Below are positions 55,072-64,000 of a DNA stretch of 64,000 nucleotides, in pieces. Origin of the DNA: Zygnema cylindricum (lineage: Eukaryota; Streptophyta; Zygnematophyceae; Zygnematales; Zygnemataceae); the NCBI GenBank assembly GCA_037447655.1, contig JBBHKE010000282.1:98785-162784 (forward strand). The letters run 5' to 3'. Both the position numbers and the translations under genes were made by a program. The first letter of the stretch is position 1. Each line of letters starts with the position of its first letter. Under the pieces are notes generated by a model. The model was not told where the DNA came from and ran no database searches. It was given only the letters and a program-made list of their open reading frames with translations.

Positions 55072-56173
55072 CCCTCTAGGGTACCAATCTTTAATGGAAC
55101 TGGATTCATATACTGGGAAAGTATGATGATAGGAGCTCCATGCGAAAAAAGGTTTTTGGGGGATAGTGAGTGGACGGTTGAGGCGTCCATCAAGTCTTGG
55201 AATTCCTCCAGGGTTTGGAGGAAGCAGATTCACCAGGAAAGAAGATCCACCTTCAACGGAGGAAACAAAAGAAGGAGAGGTGGTGGACAAAGGAAAGGGG
55301 AAGGAGACGACCACACCAATAGCAACTGGTTCGGCATTCATGTCACCTATTCCGAGGAACGAGGAGAATGACACTGAAACCTGGGACTTCAACAATATGG
55401 CGGCAAAGCACTTCATCCTACGCCATCTCACTCAAGGACTTGCATGTCCTCATTTGCAAGTAGAAAGGGCATCCGATCTTTGGATGGCTCTCATAGAGAT
55501 GTACCGAAGTGGTACGATTCAGCAACAACAGTTGGCTGATCAGAAAGTTAAGGAGTATGTATACAAAGGGGGAAATATGTTGGATTTTTGCAATGAGCTT
55601 GCTACACTCTTCATGGAGCTAGAGAGTGCGGGAAAAGTTTTTAGTGAAAAAGAAAAGATTAACTGTTTACTGATGAAGTTACCTGATGAGTTCGAGAACA
55701 TAGTCAACCGTGTGCAGGACTTGCTGGACTCAAGGTGGATATGGAACTCAGTGGTAGGGATGATTCTCGTTCGAGAGAATACGATTGAGATCCGAAGGGG
55801 AGGAAAGAGTGGCCAAGCCTTGGCAACAGCGACCGATTGGAGAAACAAGGATTCCCGGAAACCAGTCGGAAACTATGGGGGTAGGGAGCAGAAAAAATAG
55901 GCTGACGAGTTCGAACGAAGGGCTCCCAAAGGTTTATGTCATTTTTGTAAGAAACCGGAGCACTATATGGCAGAGTGCACTAAGCTAACCGAGCTTCGGT
56001 TAAAGGAGGGGCAGACCGGTGGTACCCCGAGAGGAAAGAAAAAGGCCCTTGTCACACATGTACTTGAGGCGGAATCCGAGGACGAGGACGATGAGCTCCT
56101 TTTGGATGAGGAGTTGGAGGCGAAAATGAGGTTGAAATTCCACGAAGGCAAAAATGTGCTTACGGTGGATTGA
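55063..56173 (+). pseudogene. Copia gag with CCHC zinc knuckle
   Basis: The first ATG overlaps the primer binding site and gives MGPPSRVPIFNGTGF. The reading then shifts frame within about 55160-55230 to the frame that carries the rest of gag (WDFNNMAAKHFILRHL, LMKLPDEFENIVNRVQDLL). An in-frame TAG at 55898 interrupts the frame before the zinc knuckle CHFCKKPEHYMAEC (CX2CX4HX4C). The tail is acidic. The stop is at 56171. Confidence 0.85.
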
Positions 56174-59100
56174 AAGGTGAAGCAGGCTGGATTATAGATT
56201 CAGGTGCCTCAATGCACATGTGTAAGGATAGGCACCTGTTCACTAAGATAAGAAAGATTCCCACCGTAGAGATAGAGTACGGGGATGGGAGGATAGTCAC
56301 CACTACTCTTGTAGGATCGGTAGATCTGAAAGTGTTAGTAGAAGGAAAGACATCCATATTAACATTCTCCGATGTATTGTTTATTCCGGAGCTGAACAAA
56401 AACCTTATCTCTACATCTGTATTAGATGATAAGGGTTTCTTCACTAGCACTAGGGAAGGAGTCTCTACTGCTAGTTTTGAGGAGGATGTCTATTTCATTG
56501 CTGAGAAAGGTAGCCATGGGATGTTTAGGCTGATCTTAAGTAATGAAATGAAGAAACTTTATTATGCTGGTGTTCATGATATTATGATATGGCATAAGAG
56601 GCTTGGGCATGTGAATCTAGATAAGTTAAGAGAGATGAAAAAGATGGGAGTGGTGGAAGGGATTCAGTTCAGTGAGAGTGATGATATAAGTGATTGTAGT
56701 GGGTGTGCTCAAGGTAAAGCACACAGATTACCCTTTCCTAAAACAACCACCTATAAGGGAGAAAAACTTTTAGATCTAGTATACACAGATATTTGGGGAC
56801 TGGCTAGAGTGCCCTCACCGGGGGGGAAGAGATTTATGATGACTATAACTGATGATTGATCTCGGTATTCCCGGGTGTATTTTTTGAAAAACAAGTCAGA
56901 AGTTGAGGATTGTTTTAGACAATATAAAGCATGGAGCGAAAAACTCCATGAAACTCCAATCAAGAGAGTAAGGAGTGACAATGGTGGAGAGTATACTTCT
57001 AACCAGTTTGAGGATTTTTTGAGGGAAGATGGGGTCCAACACCAAAAGACAGTTCCAGAAAATCCGGAACAGAATGGGGTAGCTGAAAGGTTAAATAGAA
57101 CACTAAGTGATAGTGCTAGAAGTATGTTGTCAGATAAAAAGATAGGAAAAAGATTTTGGGCAGAAGCAATGAACTGTGCTAATTATCTCAAAAATAGAGT
57201 TCTTACTTCAGCTATAAAATATCAAACACCTTATGAGAGATGGACAGGCCGGAAACCAAACATATCTCACTTAAAGGTTTTCGGCAGTCAAGTATTCAGT
57301 CTAGATACTGATCGGTCCAATTGGAAGCTAGATCCTAAAGGAAAACCGGGATACTTATTAGGATATGATGAGGATGTTAAAGGATATAAAGTTTATGATC
57401 TAAAAAGGGAAGATATAATCCTAGTAAAGCATCTAGTAGTTATGGATGAAGGAAAGTCTGTGGATCCCTTCATATATACGAAGTCAGTAAAAATCAGATT
57501 TGAGTCAGAAAATTCCGATGACTTTGAGCTTCCTAACTATCCAGGTTTTAGAGAAGATGACATTCTTGCAGGTACAAATCAGACCGAAAAGGACTCGGCT
57601 GTGGAAACTCCAATGACAACTCTACCCGAAGCGGAAGACGTGGTGGAAATTGATTCGGAATCAAGGGATAGGGGAGAAGCCGAGTTTGTTCGAAAGAATC
57701 CACGAGAACCATCTATTCCGGCCTCAGATTTTGAGGGGGGGAGGAGAAGTAGCAAAAGACTGCAAGAAAAACAGGTTAATAACAAGGTAACTAAACTATC
57801 TCATCAAGATGAACCTCAAACTTATGGAGAGGCGATAACTTGTCCAGAAAGAAACCGGTGGAAGACAACCATCAATGAGGAGATGGCCTCAATTATGGCA
57901 GCCGATACTTGGGAGCTGGTGGACTGTCCACCTAACCAAAAACCAATCGGTTGTAAGTGGGTTTTCAAATTAAAACTGAACCCAGATAACACAATCGAGC
58001 GCTACAAGGCCAGATTAGTGGCAAAGGGATTTACACAAAAGGAGGGAATTGACTACGAGGAAACCTTTGCCCCGGTGGTCAGATTTCCCTTCGTCCGCAT
58101 ACTTCTCAGTTTAGCAGCAGCGGAAGACATAGAAGTGCACCAGATGGACATCAAGACAGCCTTTTTGCATGGAGAATTGGAAGAGGAGATCTTCATGCGA
58201 CAACCTGAAGGTTTTGTGGAGGAAGGAGAGGAGAGTAAGGTATGCCGGCTGATTAAATCTCTTTATGGTTTGAAACAGGCACCTCGACAATGGAATAAGA
58301 AGCTTGATGAGTTTCTTACCAGTCTGGGATATATTCGGATCAACTCAGATCACTCAATCTATGTTTTCGAAGATGAGGAAGGTTTTATATTTGTTGCAAT
58401 TATGTTGATGATTTGCTTGTTTTAAGTAAATCAATGGAAAAAATTAATAAACTGAAAACCGATCTTAAGGGGAGATTTGAAATGAAGGATATGGGAGAAG
58501 CAAAATATATTTTGGGGATTCAAGTAGAGAGAGACCGAAAAAGGAAAATTATAAGACTGACTCAAAAGGAAGCAATAGGGAACATGCTTGAAAAATTTCA
58601 AATGGATAAAGCTAATAGTTGTACAACTCCAATGGAGTTGAAGAACGGAAGTGAGGGGAGTGAGGAAGAAGGAGTCATAGTCTTAGACGAGGAATTATCT
58701 CCTTATGAACAGAAGTTCATGCAGACTATTCCTTACAGGCAAGTAGTGGGAAGTCTTATCTATTTTATGAATTGTACCCGACCGGATTTAGCTGCAGCTG
58801 TAGGAGTGCTGAGTAGAAGTCTAAATGCTCCCACTAAGAAGGATTGGGAGGCAGCTAAGAGAGTCCTTATATATTTGATAGGAACTAGGGATCTATGGTT
58901 GCATTTGGGTGGGGAGAATACTGACATCACTACTTGGAGTGATGCTAGTTATGGTGATGCCCCGATGAGGAGATGCACTTCTGGATATGTATTATATGTG
59001 GGTGATGGGCCTTGTTGTTGGAGTAGCAAACAGCAAAAAGAAATTGCTCAGTCCACCATGGAGGCTGAGTATATGGCCTCTTGCTTTGCTGTAAAAGAAT

Positions 59101-59396
59101 TGATGTGGGTCAAGTCTTTGCTTGGTGAGCTTGGTCACCTTAATAGTGGTGTGCAGAATTTTTTTTGTGATAATCAGGCAGCAATCGCTATTTTTGCCAA
59201 TCCTAAACATCATTTTAAAGCCAAACACATGGACATCAGACTCAGCTTTGTTAGAGATAAAGTAGAAAACAAAATAATCAGTTTAGAGTACAGACCAGAT
59301 AGTGAGATGGTAGGAGATATGATGACCAAACCTGTGCCTTCCCCTAAACTATTTTTTTGCAGGGAGAAGTGCGGTCTGAAATTAAAGATTGACTAG
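56170..59396 (+). pseudogene. Copia pol (protease, integrase, RT, RNase H), nearly full length but broken
   Basis: Order of domains: aspartic protease WIIDSGASMHMC (about 56194-56230); GAG-pre-integrase IWHKRLGHVNLDKLREM and CSGCAQGKAHRLPF; integrase core beginning LVYTDIWG, with RSDNGGEYTS and NPEQNGVAERLN; RT with KARLVAKGFTQKEGIDYEET, HQMDIKTAFLHGELEEEIFM and YGLKQAPRQW; and RNase H TRPDLAAAVGVLSRSL, WSDASYGDAPMRRCTSGY, STMEAEYMAS and HMDIRLSFVRDK. The order integrase before RT marks Ty1/copia. Breaks: an in-frame TGA at 56857 and a 1-base frame shift at about 58405, at the YVDD position. Pol starts in a different frame from gag, overlapping its end. The element is therefore not autonomous as read. 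Confidence 0.92.
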
Positions 59397-59409
59397 AAAA
59401 TAAGGGGAG

Positions 59410-60466
59410 TGTAGAAATTAATGGTCAATTTTTAGTATTTTCTAGGTCTAAATAGAAATATAGAAAGAAGCCGAGGCAGTCTACCTCTAACTTCTTTTTC
59501 CAACTCTCAAACTTGTCGCAGTCACTGAGAAATTGGAGAGGGAGCTAGAGCCATGGCTACCTAGGCTATCCAAAGGTTTACGGGAAATTTATATTAGTTA
59601 GGGGTTTATTTTATCTAAAAGGTATGTGCCGGCCACAGGATTTGATCCCTGTACCTACCGACCGGCAGACATGGAATAGCCGGTAGCCTTAGGCGTTAAG
59701 TCTAGAACTAGTGTTACGTACTATATAGTTTTATATTTATTTAAACATTTATACGTAGGATAAATCATTTAACTGTTATTATTTACGGGATACATAGATC
59801 CGGTAATGTAAAAGTACGGATTACGGTATGGACAATAAATCAATACCGCACATTTATTTCTTAAGTGAAACGAATACCGCGCATGTATTTATAACGGCTA
59901 CGATTAAATTCGAATTTAATCGGACGGCCGGAATAAGCGTCGAGATCGCGGAAGAAGATTTCGGCGGTTTGTGGCCATCGCCACATCGGATGACACGTGG
60001 CGAAATTACATTGGATCGTGGTATCTCCGGAGATTATGACACCGAATCCGGATATGACATGTGTCGACATTTAGGCCATGTCGTACAATGTCCGTACATA
60101 AAGTACACCGGTAGCTGTACTTTTGCGTACGGAACTGTAACTTGATTGGTTCCGTACATCAGTAGATAGAGTCTGTGAGAGAGATAGGACTTAGAAAAAT
60201 TAAGAGATAGGACCCTCTCTTCCAGAGAGCTTTTGTACAAAAGGTCAACTTTGACCCTCTATAACTTACTGCTCAGGGGAGCAAATTTAGAGATTCTTTT
60301 TGCTATAGACTCAAGGGAGTCTTGCCTTCACAGAGGTGCAGGTGGTCAGAGTTATTTTCTGCCAGGGAGGTAGTTGTTTTCGCTGAAAAACAAAAGGGTC
60401 AGAGTTATCCTAGAGGCTTCTTGGAAGCTGTCCACTCTGAGGACTTATGGAGGTCTCAGAGTTTCA
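59410..60466 (+). mobile_element. 3' LTR of the nearly complete copia element
   Basis: 1,057 bp, TGTAGAAATTAATGG ... CTCAGAGTTTCA, preceded by a polypurine tract AAAATAAGGGGAG. Its differences from the 5' LTR indicate that the insertion is not recent. Confidence 0.9.
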
Positions 60467-60804
60467 CTATCATCAAAATCATCTCTATCCGGATCGGGAT
60501 CCGGATCACCGTGAGTTACTTCATCAAACCTCCTATCCACGGCCAAGAATTTCTCATCAATCCGACGCATGAAATTATCCAAATACTCTCGCATTTGATT
60601 CTCGGACATAGAGCCACCTACACCTCTATTTTTATCAAATGAATCTGTGGGGAATGATGACTCAAATGCAACTCTGGTAAAACTGAACTCTTTCTCTTCT
60701 TTAGGAGGATCCTTGGATGTCGGCAAATTTTCCCAAAAATTAGAAACAGGGGTAGATGAAGAGGAGGGAGTGAAAAGGGACTTCATTTTGTTCTTTCCCC
60801 CCAT
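60467..60804 (-). pseudogene. Truncated gag of a second LTR-retrotransposon type
   Basis: Read from the ATG at 60804 on the minus strand: MGGKNKMKSLFTPSSSS, FWENLPTSKDPPKEEKEF, then a charged helix MREYLDNFMRRIDEKFLAVD and DPDPDPDRDDFDDS. The frame then runs into the copia LTR at 60466. It lies between an iMet-type primer site (60860-60849) and the copia 3' LTR. Likely a Ty3-like or other LTR element; the class is not certain because pol is absent. Confidence 0.55.
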
Positions 60805-60847
60805 GCGCCAACACTTGACAAGGAGATACCACAATGGAGCTCTACCC

Positions 60848-60860
60848 GCTCCGATACCAA
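60848..60860 (-). promoter_or_regulatory. Primer binding site (tRNA-Met 3'-end type)
   Basis: On the minus strand TGGTATCGGAGC follows the LTR end TCCTTTCA after two bases. It differs by one base from the plant TGGTATCAGAGC site, complementary to the 3' end of initiator tRNA-Met. Confidence 0.7.
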
Positions 60861-60861
60861 A

Positions 60862-61969
60862 TGAAAGGATCGATTAAAAACTCTAAGCTCACTAACAAAC
60901 ACTTATAGCAGCAGAAGCATTCAAGTTACAAAACATTAAATCAACATTGAAGAAACATTTCGGAAATTTCCCATATTAATAAAAATCCGAAATTACAAAT
61001 TTTGCTCTTCTATCTCCTTGTCTCTATTCCTTCTTGTCTTCCTTGCTTGATTAATTAACACACTGCATGGTGTCCCTTAAATACAATACCAGCCATGGGG
61101 TGACACGTGTGAGCGTGCGCCGCCAAGAAGCCTCTAGAAATCTACCACCTGTCCGCAGATTAAGCTAAAACACTCTAATTCTCACTAAGGACTGAAACAT
61201 CGCAAAACGACAAGCTAAGACAAAAGTACTAGACACAACTAGAAGTACTATCGTACTAAATTAGATGTACGACAATCTAGACGCGAAACGAAACAACAAA
61301 TATATTTCGCGAAACATACATACTAGTACTTTCACGAAATATACTTTCGCGATTCATTCAAAAAAGTACACTTGCGAAATCGAACTGATTCCGTGAACAT
61401 ACGATTCTTTCAATGAATCGTAACAGAATTGTCGTCCAAAATTCTTAGCAAGGTCAGCATGAGACTTGTATTTATCGTTTTAGAAAAGGCCACATTGATA
61501 GTACGAAATAAACATCAATGACAAATGTGCCCATAAGAGAACTGTGGCTTTTGGCCAACTTTACACCAATAATTTTGGGCAAGTACGCATCAAACGGTTT
61601 TGGCAATTGAACGAAATGTTGTGTCACAAAATTGGCTTCAAACACACATTCTTGGAAATTCAATGAGATGTTATCGAACAATGGCTTCATTGTTTGCAAG
61701 ATAATTGATATGAAATAGAGTCTCGGGCTATTCGTGAATCTACTTGGTTGATTACACACGAACGGTCGATCGACTCAAAAACCACTAATAAATATGATTA
61801 TGAATATGATAAATATGATGTGTGTGGTGCAACAGTGGAAGATGGATGGATATAATGTATAGAAAAGAAAACATGGTGGATGTGATCCGGTGTGCGGTGT
61901 CCCTTGTGTAATGATTTTTCTCTCTCTCTGTATTGTTAGGGGTCTTGCTAAAGATCACATGCTTCAACA
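60862..61969 (-). mobile_element. LTR of the second LTR-retrotransposon type
   Basis: About 1.1 kb; plus-strand view TGAAAGGATCG ... GCTTCAACA. It ends (minus strand) just before the primer site. The far end is tentative because no second LTR is present. A TATTTAAG-like TATA box is near 61076-61084 (minus strand). Confidence 0.5.
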
Positions 61970-62500
61970 GTGGGATTAGCGTAAAATTCTGTGGGAGACA
62001 AGTGGAGTGCTCTGGATAATCAAAGGATAATCACACAATCTCCCCTTTTGCAAAACATTCAGCCTAAGCTTCAAAACATATAAAACCAAGCTCTTTGATG
62101 TAGTTTGATGGCAAGTTTAACCCTTGAAGTAACTGACACACGTGGTATCATCTTACGGGTGCCGAAACACACACTTATAAAAGGTAACGCCCAGAAACTT
62201 TCAAAAAATATGTACAAAAAAGGAAGAAATTGTAGTACCTAAAACAAGATCACAGCTTACACTATCATCCTAAGAAGCAAGATGCTTGCACCACAGTATC
62301 TACTAGCTAGCATGTCAAACACATTTACTAACAGGTTTTTCTCCTTTACATTATTTAACGACTTTCAAAAAGTGTACGATCTACTCATTGAGGACCTACA
62401 CAAACTCCAACAATGACGTCAGCACTAGCAGTTCAAGACACTACAGTAAAGTACATTACAATACAATACAGTACAGTACAGTACAGTACAATACAGTACA
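61970..62500. other. No gene seen; ends with GTACA array
   Basis: AT-rich sequence and a short GTACA/ATACA simple repeat at about 62450-62505, next to a MITE. Confidence 0.5.
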
Positions 62501-62503
62501 GTA

Positions 62504-63018
62504 CAGTATAGTAAACCGCGAATCGTAATTAGAGTAATGAAAAAATTAGAGTACAAAAACTAAAAAAAGGAATTAGAGTAATGAACGCTAATTTATGTGA
62601 TAGAGCTTTTTCAACTATGAAGTTTACTCTAATTTATTTAAGTACTCTAATTAGGCACGCTAATATCCTCTAGTGTAAAAAAGGTATTTGTACAAAATTT
62701 GGCGAATCGTACAGTTTATCGTCACTATGACGTTTGCACTGGGCCTTTGTTAAAACGCAATTACATGATAACGGCCTGTATTAAATCATTATTTGTACTT
62801 TTTTACTTAATAAAGTACAATTTTGCACGGTCAGAGGTCGTCCGTACTCCACACTATTTAAAACAAACCTGTATTAGAATTAAAAACGCTAGTTAAACTT
62901 TACCTTAAATAGAATAATGAAAAAATTAGAATCGTTTACTCTATTTCATGTGATAGAGTCGAAATTTCGAGCAACCGAATTAGAGTAATTTACTCTAATT
63001 ACGATTCGCGGTGTACTG
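62504..63018. mobile_element. MITE with CAGTA...ACCGCGAATCG ends (mariner-like)
   Basis: About 515 bp. Left end CAGTATAGTAAACCGCGAATCG, in part inverted as CGATTCGCGGTGTACTG at 63018, followed inward by ATTAGAGTAA / TTACTCTAAT. Both ends abut TA. No coding potential. TA flanks and CAGTA ends fit Tc1/mariner. Confidence 0.7.
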
Positions 63019-63078
63019 TAGTAAAAAACAATGGACGAAAATTATCAATTCCGAAAAAAAATATTGACCCCCATAATA

Positions 63079-63112
63079 GTGTTGGGTATCGGGTAAATTC
63101 ATCATACCGAGA
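63079..63112 (+). mobile_element. hAT-like end (TAGTGTTGGGTATCGGG family), interrupted
   Basis: A single end of the family seen at 20421 and 33619. After about 34 bp it is followed by an Ac-like hAT end CCAGAGGTCGC. Confidence 0.6.
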
Positions 63113-63700
63113 CCAGAGGTCGCAAACGGTCAACCGAAACCGTGACCGACCGTTAACCGACCGCCCGCGCCGGATCCGGAACGGATTCGGTTGCCAAATT
63201 TTGGTGGTCGGGCGGTTACGGTCGGTTCACTCACTAAGAAAAGAAAAACGGTCAGTTACGGTCAGTCAAACAAAAAACCAAAATTAATGAAATTTTTGTA
63301 CTTTTTTTTTTCAACATTATTGTTCTTTGTGCTTTTGGTATCATGGAAGTACGTGGCATCATGATTACTGTCGCAAATCTGACATGGTACTAACACTATT
63401 CATTTCGCGAATCTTACAAAAAGATAATCCAACATTCATGTAATTTGTACTCTTTGGCATCGTGGAAGTACGTGACATCATGATTAGCGTCGCAAATCTG
63501 AAACGGTACTGTAGGAAGCTATTTATTTCGCAAATCAAAGGGAACGGGACAAAGCGTCGCAAATCTGTCACGGTAGTACACTATTCATTTCGAAAATTTT
63601 AGGGAACGCGACAAAGCGTCGCAAATCTGACACGGTAGTCAGTATTCATTTCGCAAATCTTAGGCAACGCAACAAAGCGTCGCAAATCTGACACGGTACA
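63113..63700 (+). mobile_element. Ac-like hAT element, second copy
   Basis: Begins CCAGAGGTCGCAAACGGTC, with CCGACCG words, then (about 63360-63695) four imperfect copies of a 60-90-bp unit with GACACGGTA and CATTTCGCAAATC. It matches 7200-7937 in the opposite orientation. The right terminus was not found; the sequence passes into a mariner-like end (ACACCGCGCATCGTTATTAG) at 63697. Confidence 0.55.
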
Positions 63701-64000
63701 CCGCGCATCGTTATTAGCGTCAAAGTCACTAATTTGGGTTCTTAAAATTTTGATTTTTTTCCTCAAATAGGATACATGATTTTATTTTTTCCTTGACGTT
63801 AATTGAGGTACCGTACAAAATAGCGTAAAAAGCTAAAGTTCAATAAGATCTAAATAGCGTGGTGTACGGTTGATGTTAGACTGTACATAAATGTACCTTT
63901 TCAAGTGAAAATTTTACAAAAAATGAATTAAATCGGACGTGTACGCATAGGAACGTGCGCTAAAAAAATGGGATTGGTCTGAAACGTAAATTAGTATGAC

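Overview
The window looks like nuclear DNA of a green plant of the streptophyte lineage (land plant or close algal relative). The evidence is a recognisable GENOMES UNCOUPLED 1 gene (PPR repeats plus a C-terminal SMR domain), a plant-type PLAC8 cysteine-rich protein, a plant-type nuclear tRNA-Ala(UGC) gene, AAACCCTA telobox motifs in the leader of one gene, and Ty1/copia retrotransposons. I cannot name the species. The DNA is AT-rich, gene-poor, intron-rich and full of simple repeats.

Layout. 1-9.8 kb has no protein gene I can support: it holds dispersed repeats, two CCCTCT arrays flanking a tRNA-like sequence, a 465-bp tandem duplication whose second copy is interrupted, a cluster of interlocked inverted repeats and hAT-like ends, and a long AAAGTCAAAGGG minisatellite. 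A tRNA-Ala gene is at 9.8 kb on the minus strand. 10.8-12.2 kb (minus) is a four-exon PLAC8 gene of about 140 residues. 12.5-17.6 kb is repeat DNA, with a LINE-like 3' fragment inserted into a dispersed repeat, poly-G/GGGGA tracts and a TA array. 17.7-28.65 kb (minus) is GUN1, assembled here from at least twelve exons with matching intron phases; one part of the PPR array (22.16-23.78 kb) could not be found. 29-35 kb is intergenic with a nested transposon stack (mariner-like, Harbinger-like and hAT-like). 35.2-37.3 kb (plus) is a four-exon gene for the small tau55/GTF3C6-type subunit of TFIIIC. 40.8-62 kb is a nested LTR-retrotransposon cluster: a broken copia remnant, two solo LTRs, a minus-strand copia with an internal inversion, a broken plus-strand copia, a nearly complete but mutated copia with both LTRs, and the end of a second type of LTR element. 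62.5-64 kb holds a mariner-like MITE and hAT-like ends.

The host genes are unrelated in function: GUN1 acts in plastid-to-nucleus signalling, the TFIIIC subunit in RNA polymerase III transcription, and PLAC8 proteins in the membrane and metal or size-control context. The most unusual points are the half-tRNA-type primer binding site of the copia element, repeated copies of exon-intron borders inside GUN1 introns, the gap in the GUN1 PPR array, and tRNA-like modules inside the copia LTRs.
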